64,000 nucleotides of DNA, taken from contig NC_068338.1 of assembly GCF_014633365.1 (NCBI RefSeq), positions 20,842,616-20,906,615 on the forward strand, given 5' to 3'. Position numbers and translations under genes: made by a program. This DNA comes from Diospyros lotus. Lineage: Eukaryota; Streptophyta; Magnoliopsida; Ericales; Ebenaceae. Under the pieces are notes generated by a model that was given only the letters and a program-made list of their open reading frames with translations, searched no databases and was not told where the DNA came from. Below, piece after piece: positions 33,337 through 44,682 of this stretch (positions are counted from its first letter, which is position 1; each line of letters starts with the position of its first letter).

Positions 33337-33557
33337 GAATTTTACAAAGTAGTACAAGATAAGAGAGGATCTAAGAGTTATCACTCTTAGTTACAAATTC
33401 TCTCAATAATACAACAAGGCTTGAAGATAAATTTACAAAGATAAGCATAAAGCCTTTTTGGAGAGAAATAAAATCACCAATGAAGCACACAATAGAGTAA
33501 GCACTTGGAAGCTTGAAATGTAATCTCTTGGTTGCATTGAATCACCCATTTGATCTC

Positions 33558-33565
33558 TATTTATA
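33558..33565 (-). promoter_or_regulatory. TATA box of copia-type LTR
   Basis: The minus strand has CTATAAATAG immediately downstream of the GTCGAC word cluster (33650-33785). Confidence 0.5.
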
Positions 33566-34200
33566 GAGCATCTCGAGCCCATTCAAAAATATAGCCGTTG
33601 GAGACTTAAACAGTGGAGATTCTAGCCGTTGGAAGCTGTCTGGGACATAAACTGTCGACATTTTTGATGCAGAAACTGTCGATATTTAAATACAGAGAGC
33701 AATGTTTGAAACTATCGACAGTTTATATTCAACTGTCGACATTTTTTATAAAAACTGTCGACATCTTGAAACAAACCGTTGACAGTTTGCCAAGATAAAA
33801 ATTCATTACTTTGATGATACAATCCACAACATATTTACATTTCTTTAGTTTAAGTAAAGAAATGTAAATAAGAAAGTACCCCTCATTTGGATTCAATAAA
33901 AATATCTAAAAAATCAAAATCCATAACAATACGAAAGTAGAATTTGGGTTTTAGTACAAACTTAGGATTTTGCGATTTTACCACCTTCAAGATATACACT
34001 TTCTATTTCTTGAAAAATTCATTAAAAATCATTTTAACACCAATGAATGTTAGCTATTGAAATACTGGGAAATAGTTTTTCAAAATGAAAACATTTTCAT
34101 ATATGTCCTCTTATAATGTACTAATCTTCCAGACTTAGAAAAAATTATAGATCATTCGGTTTTCATTTCACATAGGTACTTGAAATTGATTTTTGTTGAA

Positions 34201-34367
34201 AACCATAAACTTGACTTGATACTTGGGGATCAAAACCAAATGATGTTTTTCATCATCAAAACTAATCACAAGTGTAAAACATCAATCATAAACTTGACTC
34301 AATACTTGGAGATCAAAATCAAATGATATTTTTCATCATCAAAACTAATCACAAGTGTAAAACATCA
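34201..34367. repeat. 83/84-bp direct duplication of the LTR terminus
   Basis: Two adjacent copies (34201-34284 and 34285-34367) each end in 'catcatcaaaactaatcaca' plus 'agtgtaaaacatca'. The LTR end is therefore present twice in tandem. Confidence 0.8.
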
Positions 34368-35692
34368 GCCCTCGGAGGCTGCGGGGTCTCTATGTGCCTA
34401 TTTAGGTTGTGAGGATTTCGTGTGCCTTCTGAGGCCGTAGACTTATCTTATGCTATTCAGGTAATTTTGGGGAGTGTCTTTCTGCGGCTATCCCCTCTAT
34501 TCTTGTTCCGCCCATTTGGCTTGGGTTGATTTATTTTATTAATTTAATTAATTTTTTTCTCTTATTTTATCTTTTTGTACCATGGTGTATTAGATACATT
34601 CTAGTCATAAACTTTCGCTATGATTCCATCGATCCTACCAACTTGGTATCATTTGTTGCTCAAAAAATATTCAGGAGATTGAGCTTTTAGGAAAATATTA
34701 AATTTTTTCTAACAAACATTTTTATTTAGTGAGTTGGATTTTAAATGTACTTTATTGATAGATATAGATAGGCAAGTATAAACACAATCAAACACAAATA
34801 CACAAGATTTACAAAGATTTGACGTTAATTAACAACGTATATCCTTTCTCTTCAAGCTAAAGCTTGAAGGTTTCAATATGAAATAATAAAAACAACCGAC
34901 GAAAGTTAGAAACACTAATACAATTAATAGCTAAAGAAGATGGATGACCCAAACACAAATGGTAACCAAGAAACTGAATTTGGACAATGGAGTAAACTAA
35001 AGAAAATAGCATTGACAAAGGAATAATTCATCAATTCAATAATATAAAGGACTACTTAAAGGAATTCAGAGCTTTACACAAAGTTGTAGTGATTTATGAT
35101 AAAAACAAAGACATGCATATATAAATACAGAGTGAGAGGAGACAGGGGAGGTAGTGGAGAAAAGAGACAAAAACAAAGCTGCAAACGACAGCGTCACCCA
35201 AAACCACCAATTGGTGCTGAACACCACACTTGCAACGGTTGGGTCGAAGATCGCCCACTGATGAGCTGGAGGCAGGAGGCAGTGACAATGATGGAGGAGC
35301 TGGAGGTAGAAGGCAGTGATGTGATGGGGCTGGAGGCGATGAGAAGGAGATGGAGAGATGAGGTGAAAGAGAGAAGGACAAAGGGATGAAGGGTAGAAGT
35401 TGAAATATGATAGTTGTTAGAGGACAAAATTGTAAAATATTTGATTAATTAAATAAGCTATATATAATGTTTTGAGAAAAACTAAGGGGGGGGGGAGTTT
35501 TTCTAAAAATGTTGTTAAATAACGTTTAACAATATTTAAACTTCTTAATTTTTAATAAACGTATAACTAAATAAGCTATGTAGCATTTAAGTTTCACTGA
35601 TAGCTTATAAGCGGTCAAATCACTAAGCCAAACACCCCCTTATATTAATTTGTTCTTTTATTTAATTTTAAAATTGAAGTGTTAATAGAGGG
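34368..35692. other. intergenic stretch, no gene recognised
   Basis: GC-richer sequence at 34368-34520 could be a 3' scrap of a non-LTR element but has no motif I trust. Overlapping ORFs of 77-97 codons on both strands at 35094-35427 come from a purine-rich stretch and match no family. 'agccaaacacccccttat' near 35628 looks like one MITE end without a clear partner. Confidence 0.4.
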
Positions 35693-35952
35693 TTTTTTTT
35701 TTTTTTTTTTTGTATTGCGGAAATCAAGGGGCCCCCAATACATAGATAGCCTTCAGCCTCGGACTGTCACACCCTCCCTATAAACTGTGGCTAACGAGTA
35801 GGATGAGTTAGTCTGGGTTGAAACCTGGGCCCTGTCCCATAGATAGACACAATTGATACACTGTATGCATGAATTAAGATTTGATCCCACAACCTTGTAA
35901 CACTCAAACTCTTGAATGTGTGTGAAGGATCATCTTTGCTATATCAAGCATT
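35693..35952 (-). mobile_element. SINE-like retroposon (10-bp TSD)
   Basis: A 19-T run at 35693-35711 is the minus-strand poly(A) tail. The body extends to about 35952. Flanking direct repeats TAATAGAGGG (35683-35692) and TACTAGAGGG (35953-35962) match 9 of 10. On the minus strand GGTTTCAACCC and GGATCAAATC resemble a polymerase III B box, but no clean A box was identified. Length (260 bp), tail and TSD fit a plant SINE. Confidence 0.6.
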
Positions 35953-36160
35953 TACTAGAGGGTTTAGGATTTCCAATATGTGAGATTTTAATAAGAAGAC
36001 TTAAGATTTATAAAGAACAGTAAAGTGTATAATCCTAGGGTTTCTATACAAAATTGAGAACCACAAAAATCCAAGACTTCTAAATGGTTTTAGTTTTGTA
36101 TGTGTGTTCATTGCTTTTTCTTCAATTGCCTTTATATTTAGTGTCTTTGGTGATCATCAT

Positions 36161-36738
36161 TGTAATACCCCATGTTCGTATGAGGCTGCCACGTAATTTT
36201 AATAAGTTTAGAATATCAAAAAATGGATTTTATAGCAATTTCAGGTACCGAATCAACTATAGGGAATGCCTCGGAGTGAAATTGTCTAAAGAAAATTATA
36301 TGGTCTCGACGAGCGTTCCGAGATAAGATTTATGGCATCGAAAGAAATCGAATCGGGAATAGTTTTCGGTACAACTAAAATACAGCTGCCATTTAGGCTG
36401 TAAAACCGAATCGTTGTAGCAGATTCAAGGATAAATGAGGCATAAAACGGCACTTAGCAGAGTGCATGAAGAATGAAATGTATGTAGCTCATGTATTCTG
36501 AATGTTTTGAGAAATGTTGAAGATGTAAGATTTGATTTATGATCAACTTTAAGATATCAGGTTTCGATCTTTGCTTCCGCATTTGATGTATATAGTGATT
36601 CTCTTTCGAGATTAATAGTTGGGAATTCCGGGACGGATTCGAGGAATGATGTGGTTTAGCCTTAGTGTTTGAAAGAAAAAATTTATTGTTCCGGAATTGT
36701 CCCAATTTATAACACGCCCGAGAAAACAGGGCGTTACA
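36161..36738 (+). repeat. 5' LTR of gypsy element
   Basis: 578 bp, TGTAATACCCC to GGGCGTTACA, followed two bases later by the PBS. Confidence 0.9.
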
Positions 36739-36740
36739 GT

Positions 36741-36752
36741 TGGTATCAGAGC
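36741..36752 (+). other. primer binding site (initiator tRNA-Met)
   Basis: TGGTATCAGAGC, exact match, two bases after the 5' LTR. Confidence 0.9.
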
Positions 36753-38289
36753 TTAAGATTATTGAAAGCCCTAAGTGACTCGGGTATAGTTGATAACGAA
36801 GTTAAATCCTATTCGAATATTAAGGAATATCAATTTGGAGACTTAAGAGTATCCGGTATTGATGGATCCCCAAGAGGAAGCTTAGAGGAAAGAGACTAAG
36901 AGTTCGTAAGACGAAATCCCTATTTAGGAGATTCAGAGGTTGTCGATTGAAGGCTTAGAGGTTACTGGATTTCAGTGTTGAGTAGTGGAAGTGCATGTCT
37001 AGGCAAGTTCTGGCTAAGAAAAGACTTGGTATTTAAGTGTGTCCATTTGTGACCCACCTCTCTTTCCTGGGAACTTACCTGGTGTACTATTCACGTATAG
37101 ACACTAATTCAGTATACGATTACTATTCTCGGTGAATAGTAAAAGCCTAATGGAAGCTAGTACAATGATTTAGCTATTGAAGTTAGGATCAGATGATAGG
37201 ATTCAGGTGTAAGGTTGACTCAGTAACCATGATTAGAGACCCGAGAGATTCAGAGACTGTTGATTTGAGGTCATTAGTCGAAATCATTACGATGAAAGAT
37301 AGGATAGCTGGTAGTTATCAAAAATGATTGAGTCATAGATGATTAGTCTAATATGACATAGCCTAGATGTTGAGTTAGGATCGAATGATAAGTATTTCGA
37401 GGACCATTTAGTATCTCGGAAATAAGATGAGTAGATCAGGGATCCAACGAATTGGGTCAAGCAAGAGGTTGAAGATGGCAAAGTGATGGCATATGAGTTA
37501 AGTCAATTGATGAGGTGACGGTGGTACAATCGATGTGACTCACAAAGACGGGATAAGAACCCTAGCAGCGTTACGACACTACTGGTTCGGTGTTCGCAGT
37601 GACAGATCTGGATCTAGGGACCCACGTGCAGATGGTTGATGGATGGCTTGCGATAAGGTATGGGAAGCCCGTCGATCGAAGTATCGTAGCAAACTGCCTG
37701 AGAGACGATTAGATGCTGAAGATCTGGGACAACCCAGTAGGGTCTGTACCTTGTAAGGGTCTAAGTCCCAATGGTCTAGGAGCGAGATGTACCACTAGCT
37801 GTGATTGATCAAGGCCGGAGAATCAACCCAATGGACTGAGAGTCCTATTTAAAAGAGTTGTATCAGGGTTCGCGGTCATCTTGGGAGTGGGTGACACGAC
37901 GAACAATGCGAAGCTTAAGGGCTAGAATACTCGGTATCTAGTGAGATCATGATAGTCAGCTGGATCTGAAAAACGAAATACGAGGGTCAGTGGATTCTCG
38001 ATAAATGAGATTTCAGGTAATGGAGCATGGCTAGTCTAAAACTTTGACGATGAGTAGTGAGATGGAAACCTCGGTTCAAAGTAGAGTTTGGGTACAAAAA
38101 AAAAAACCAGGAGATATTCTCAGAAGGTTTTTTGGATTTATGAAATTACCAATAATAGATTGAGGTTATTAGATGCTTAGCTATGAGAGGTTTGATTGAG
38201 GACGTAAATTATTGGGCTTTGAAAAGGGTGAGTTGATATCTTTATCTCAAATTTGATGAATTATAAAACAGCTACAAGAGGCTGAGATA

Positions 38290-38455
38290 TTTCTATGAAC
38301 GATCAAGGGAATGAGGCATTCCGAAATCGGCAATAGAGTCATGATTTGACCAAAGTACCGTCTGTATTGAAGACGCTTTAGTGATTGTGTTTATTGAGGA
38401 TATATTGGTGTACTCCTCAGATAGGGAGATGCATGAGAAACATTGAGGATAGTGT
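38290..38455 (+). pseudogene. gypsy reverse transcriptase scrap
   Basis: The frame around 38381-38446 reads VIVFIEDILVYSSDREMHEKH and then a stop. It matches the catalytic 'FVVVFIDDILVYS....EHE.HL' block with one catalytic aspartate changed to glutamate (FIED). The sequence before it loosely fits the 'FM.LMN.VF' region. It is the only recognisable coding trace in the interior. Confidence 0.65.
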
Positions 38456-39794
38456 TAGGGAACATCACGATAGATGTTGAGACTGAGACTTGCTTGCTAG
38501 GTCATGAGCCAATCGAGAAAGAAATGATGAGAGCATGAGGCTCTATGAAGTCAAGGTCGAGGATTGAAAGTTCCAAAAAGTCAGATAACCCAGTAGATTT
38601 CGAGAGACGAGCCAAATGTTTTGAGTAGAGGTTGGTTCAAGCAAAGGTCGGTAACTTGAGTAAGTAGCTCCGAAAAGCATCAAGCATGATTAAAGTTAGT
38701 GACATGAAACGTTATTACTCGAGGATTAATTCAAGAAAAATTGAGGATCAAATAATTAATCTGATAATATAAAATGTTATTTGAGGATCACTTCGAAAGG
38801 TGCGATGAGTTATTTGAGTTATGGGTATATGGATGATTATGTGTTAGTTTAGCGATCAAATAACAAAGGAGCAAGCGATGCAAGGATATTAGTATTACTA
38901 AGACTTGGAAGATAACGTTAGATTTCGGTCGACAAAAGTTAAGTTACGGAAGAAAATTTTAAAGACAAATAGAATCTATTAATAAAGACTTCTTGAGGAA
39001 ATAGTTACATAAAGATGATTGCGGTCAATTGATAGAAACTTGAGGTTATATCAAGAGATGAATACCTACAAGAATGAGGAAATAACAGGAATCTCGAATA
39101 GATTAGCACAAAGATTAAGCAATGACTAAGCTTGAGTGACTTAAGGTAAGACATAGCTAGTTTCAAGGATCTGTGATAAACGAGATAGGACCACTGACTT
39201 GTTATGGCAGTCTTGAAGCTTATGAAACAATCTCGTAATGACAAGATATGTGATGTTTGAGGATTTAGGAACGCATGATGACATAAAAATATTTCTTTGA
39301 GAATCAATTTGATAAAAGTTAAGATATATCGAGATCAGGGACTTTTGTGCTAAGGTTGGAAGATTATCAAAGCATGATTAATTAGTTCAAGATAAATGAT
39401 ATCGTCGTACAAAATCGGTAATAGAGAAGTGACAAGAATAAGGATATCGATTGGATAACAAATTAAAAATTGGTGATGTGGGTATGAGAGTTGCAGACTC
39501 GTTATGATGATGTGGGTACCAACTTAGATAGGAGCTCGAGTAGAGACTCGTGGCCCAAGGACCAAGTTATGTGGTTAATGGCTTTGAAAGAAAAATTCGA
39601 AAGATATGCATGGTTGACAAGTATACTTGTCTATGAGCATGGTCAGTGCAAGGGTTCGGATTTTGATATGCGCATCAGTATTCACAAGTTTCGAATAGGA
39701 TCTTCGCTAGTTATTTGATTAGTCAGGTGTTAATTCTAAAGATGAAATTTTAAGATTTTTAGGACATGTGGCAAATTTCGAGGACGAAATTTTT

Positions 39795-39809
39795 GTAAGG
39801 ATGGGAGAA
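39795..39809 (+). other. polypurine tract of gypsy element
   Basis: GTAAGGATGGGAGAA directly before the 3' LTR. Confidence 0.7.
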
Positions 39810-40385
39810 TGTAATACCCCATGTTCGTATGAGGCTGCCACGTAATTTTAATAAGTTTAGAATACCGAAAAATAGATTTTATAGCAATTTTAGGTACCGA
39901 ATCAACTATAGGGAATGCCTCGGAGTGAAATTGTCTAAAGAAAATTATATGGTCTCGACGAGCGTTCGAGATAAGATTTATGGCATCGAAAGAAATCGAA
40001 TCGGGAACAGTTTTCGGTACAGCTAAAATACAGCTGCCATTTAGGCTGTAAAATCGAATCATTGTAGCAGATTCAAAGATAAATGAGGCATGAAACGGCA
40101 CTTAGCAGAGTGCATGAAGAATGAAATGTATGTAACTCATGTATTCTGAATGTTTTGAGAAATGTTGAAGATGTAAGATTTGATTTATGATTAACGCTAA
40201 GATATCAGGTTTCGATCTTTGCTTCCGCATTTGATGTATATAGTGATTCTCTTTCGAGATTAATAGTTGGGAATTCGGGACGGATTCGAGGAATGATGTG
40301 GTTTAGCCTTAGTGTTTGAAAGAAAAAATTTATTATTCCGGAATTGTCCCAATTTATAACGCGCCCGAGAAAACGGGGCGTTACA
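39810..40385 (+). repeat. 3' LTR of gypsy element
   Basis: 576 bp; about 97% identical to the 5' LTR by my count. Confidence 0.9.
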
Positions 40386-40390
40386 ATCAT

Positions 40391-41829
40391 GACATTATCA
40401 AAGTGATCAGGAAAGTAGTGTTAAGATCAAACAATTAACTTTGTAACTTACCCAAAAATTATCTGTTAACCTATGTTTCTAAATCAAGAACAATTAAAAT
40501 TGCCACCAAATAGATTTTTTTAAAATATTTTTATTTAAAAATTTTAAGAATACTACTTGGATAGAAATGTTTAACAAGTTAAATATTACTTTTAGAGCCA
40601 CCTCATTAGCTATGCTCAAAAGTTTTCAAATGCTAATTTGAATCAAGAAGAACAAGTAGTTTAGCTAGCAATTTTGTGTAAGACACATTGGTTGAACTAG
40701 TTGTTGGAAAACTTGTATTATTAGGGTTTCTAGCCTCTTTTCCTTTTATGTATAATTGATAAACCACATCCAAGATGACGATAGTGTAATATTAAATCTC
40801 TTGAAATGGTAATATAATTTTTTTTATTATAATTGGGATTAAGGTTTCAAAGAAACCCTAATCTTGCATGTGGTTTTTGAGAGAAGAAAATCACAAAGAA
40901 GGGCAACTGATCTCAACAAAGAGAAAACAAGATGTGGATTTGTGATGGAGGAGAAGAAGTAGCCAAGTAACAAAGAGTCGTCATCTTCAATCTCATTCTT
41001 TTTCTTCAGCATCCTTGATTGCGTTTTCTAATTATAGAAAAAATCAAGTGAGTAGAGAATGGAGGGATGGAGAGTAAAGGGAGATATGATAATTATCGTG
41101 GCACAATAAATGTAGAAGAGAGAGATAAAGAAAAAAAATTAAAAATTTGAGATGACTATTATGTATATATATATATATTTTTAAGTTAAATATATATAGA
41201 GAGAGAGAGAGAGAGAAATATTCTCCTTTCATATCGAGTTTGTCCGAGACAAGTGTGCAGTGGGGGAGGGAGGGAAGGGGCATCCCCTTGACTTTGTTCG
41301 TGTTAGTCAAATCTATATTATATATTATAACAAAACAGCTGCCAAATCCTTTTCTCGCCTATTTTCAGTTTCTATTTTGATATTTTATTATGTTTTATTT
41401 ATTTATTTTCTTACTCGAAATAGAATTTTTGTAGATCATTAATTAAGCCTAGATTTGTAGAAAACGTGTAATTCTTGGAACCTGTAGATAATTTTTTTTA
41501 GCTCAAAAGTATTTGGAGAATGTGTAAACATGGTATATGAAGAGACAAGAACTCATCCATATTATTAATTCTTAAATATTAATATAAAATTTTAATTAAA
41601 ATAAATTACAGAAAAATGAAACTTTTTAAATCGGGAGAAATCTTGAGATATCAGGTAATACCATCGGATACCGACTGCCAAGTAAATTTTTAAAAAAATA
41701 AATTTAATTTTTTACTTTATTTTCCATAATTTATCTCTCATTCTCTTTTAATAAAGCCACCACTCAAAACTCTAAAACCCTTAATTAGTTTCGAAACCAT
41801 GCAAAAAAAGTACAAATCTTATATATGTT
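40391..41829. other. intergenic stretch with microsatellite
   Basis: No gene recognised. (TA)n then (GA)n at 41164-41216. The ORFs at 41044-41442 span this low-complexity sequence and are not credible. Confidence 0.4.
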
Positions 41830-44682
41830 TATGTTATTACTTAATTTTGAAAAATAATTAGTTGGTAGGTTATGTTAAATTAGTTATTTAGGGAAAATTA
41901 AATTATTTTAAATAAGTCATTTAGGTTATTTTGACAAAATTAATATTTTGTATAGACTATTTATATTTATCATATGTTGTCATATTTCTTTTGAAAAATT
42001 TATTATATTTTATATTCTTATTATTGACAGCATGAATATGTGAAGTCATATATGGATAATTAATTTTAAAATTTTGATTATTATCATTTATATAATTAAT
42101 TGATTATTTAAATTATCTTTACTTTTTTATATAGTTTAATTAATTTTATTTTATTTTTTATAATCTAAATGTTAAATTTTTATATATAACTTAAATATTA
42201 TAATTTTATTTTTTAACTTTTTTTTTGGTTGCTTTTTTAAAAATTTGACCTATCTTGAATGTGGTAATTGATTGCTGGGAGGAATATATAAAATCATATA
42301 TGGATAATCAATTTCAAAAAATTTATTATTGTCATTTATATAATTAATTGATTATTTAAATTATCTTTATTTTATATATAGTTTAATTAATTTAAATTTA
42401 TTTTTTATAATTTTAAATGTTATAATTTTATTTTTTAACTTTATTTTTTTTATTACTTTCTTAAAAATTTGACCTGTCTTGAATGTAGCTAATTGATTAC
42501 CCTGGAGAAATATGTGAAGTATAGATAATCAATTTCAAAAATTTGATTATTATAATTTATATAATTGATTAATTATTTAAATTATCTTTATTTTATATAT
42601 ATTTTAATTAATTTAAATTTATTTTATTATAATTTTATATATAACTTAATTAATTATTATTATTTATTTAATTAATTTAACCATATTTTCTTATTTTCAA
42701 CTAATTAGTTTTAACCGTGTTTCTGATTTGTCAATGTAAACGAATTTTGTGTAAAAGTTTAATTCTTTGAAGTCGTCTCAGCATTAAAATTTTTAATTAA
42801 TAGTTATTTTTTAATTTTAAGTTTTCTAAGAGGAATATGTAAAATCATGTATAGATAATCAATTTTGAAAATTTGATTATTATCATTTATATAATTAATT
42901 GATTATTTAAATTATCATTATTTTATATATAGTGTAATTAATTTAATTTTAAATGTTATAATTTTATATATAACTTAATTTATTATTATTATTTATTTAA
43001 TTAATTTAACCAGGCTTTTGGTTTTCAATCAATTAATTTTAATCGTGTTTCTGGGTTGTCAATGTGAACAGGTTTTGTGTAACAACTTAATTTTTTTGAA
43101 GTCGTCCTAACATTAAGTTTTTCAGTTAATAATTATTTTTTAAATTTATTATTATTTTTTATTTAAATTTTGACCTATCTTAAATGTGGTAATTAATTGT
43201 AAGGAAGAAAATGTGAAATCATGTATAGATAATCAATTTTGAAAATTTGATTATTATAATTTATATAATTAATTAATTATTTAAATTATCTTTATTTTAT
43301 ATATATCATTTAATTATTTTAAATTTATGTTTTAAATAAGTCATTTAAGTTATTTTGATAAAATTAATATTTTGTATAGGCTATTTATATTTATCATATG
43401 TTCTCATATTTCTTTTGAAATATTTATTATATTTTATATTTTTATTATCGGTAGGAAAAATATGTGAAGTCATATATAGATAATTAATTTTAAAATTTTG
43501 ATTATTATCATTTATATAATTAATTGATTATTTAAATTATTTTTATTTTTTATATATATAGTTTAATTAATTTAAAATTATTTTTTCATAATTTTAAATA
43601 AAAATATTTTGTATAGACTATTTATATTTATCATATGTTGTCATATTTCTTTTGAAAAATTTATTATGTTTTATATTTTTATTATTGGCAGGAGAAATAT
43701 GTGAAATCACATATGGATAATTAATTTTAAAATTTTGATTATTATTATTTATATAATTAATTGATTATTTAAATTATCTTTATTTTTTATATCTATAGTT
43801 TAATTAATTTAAATTTATTTTTTTATAATTTTAAATGTTATAATTTTATATATAGCTTAAATATTATAATTTTATTTTTTAACTTTTTTTTTGTTACTTT
43901 CTTAAAAATTTGACCTGTCTTGAATGTGGTGATTGATTGTCAGGAAGAATATATAAAATCATATATGAATAATCAATATGTAAAGTCATGTTAATGTGAA
44001 GAGATTTTAGGTAACAGTTTAATTTTTTAGAAGTGATCCTACCATTAAGTTTTTCAGTTAATAGTTATTATTTATTTATTTTTTTGGTTGCTTTCTAAAA
44101 ATGTTGACTTATCTTAAATGTGGTAATTAATTGTCAGCAAGAAAATGTGAAATAATTTATAAATAATCAATTTTGAAAATTTGATTATTATAATTTATAT
44201 AATTAATTGATTATTTAAATTATCTTTATTTTATATATATAATTTAAATTTATTTTTTTAATTTTAAATATTATAATTTTATATATAACTTAAATGTTAT
44301 AATTTTATTTTTTAACTTTTTTTGGTGTTGATTTTTTAAAAATTTGACATGTTTTAAATGTGGTAATTGATTGTTACGAAGAATATGTGAAGTTATGGAT
44401 AATTAATTTTGAAAATTTGATTATTATCATTTATATAATTAATTAATTATTTAAATTATCTTTATTTTATACATAGTTTAATTAATTTAAATTTATTTTT
44501 TTATAATTTTAAATGTTATAATTTTGTTTGTTAACATTATTTTTTTTTATTTTTTTCTTAAAAATTTGACCTATCTTGAATATGGTAATTGATTGACAGG
44601 AGGAATATCTGAACTCATGTATGGATAATCAACTTTGAAAATTTGATTATTATCATTTATATAATTAATTGATTATTTAAAT

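Larger units (their letters stand above)
32931..34367 (-). mobile_element. copia-type LTR related to the gag-only element LTRs
   Basis: The left end CGTTAGG aligns with TGTTGGA of the related LTRs, followed by 'ccaagagaggggtgaattggg' and, at 33115, 'atatatagcggttcggc'. The right end is ...GTAAAACATCA, as in the relatives. A minus-strand TATA box (TATAAATA) is at 33558-33565. GTCGAC words lie at 33650-33785 just upstream of it. Six hairpins in series occupy 33200-33336. No TSD could be matched (CGAGC versus GCCCT), so it may be a fragment or have altered ends. No PBS or coding region is attached. Confidence 0.7.
36161..40385 (+). mobile_element. Ty3/gypsy two-LTR element with degenerate interior (TSD ATCAT)
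   Basis: LTRs 36161-36738 and 39810-40385 both run TGTAATACCCCATG...GGGCGTTACA. Exact ATCAT repeats lie at 36156-36160 and 40386-40390. A PBS (TGGTATCAGAGC) is at 36741-36752. The 3' side carries 'TTTCGAGGACGAAATTTTTG' then 'TAAGGATGGGAGAA' just before the LTR, typical of plant chromovirus (Tekay-type) gypsy elements. By eye the LTRs differ at about 17 substitutions, nearly all transitions, and two single-base indels over 576 bp. Yet the 3.07-kb interior has no open reading frame and only a scrap of reverse transcriptase. It is a non-autonomous copy. Confidence 0.85.

Noticed and set aside
34368..34640. LINE 3' end
   Set aside because: A short coding-like run and T-rich tail, but no diagnostic motif and no TSD.
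35094..35427. Overlapping ORFs of 77-97 codons on both strands
   Set aside because: They come from one purine-rich tract; low complexity; no family match.
35560..35640. Complete Tourist MITE ending at 'ccaaacaccccctta'
   Set aside because: One plausible end only; the left partner (near 35487) would need a TAA rather than TTA duplication.
39005..39307. 100-codon ORF on the minus strand
   Set aside because: Antisense to the gypsy interior; no domain; likely chance.
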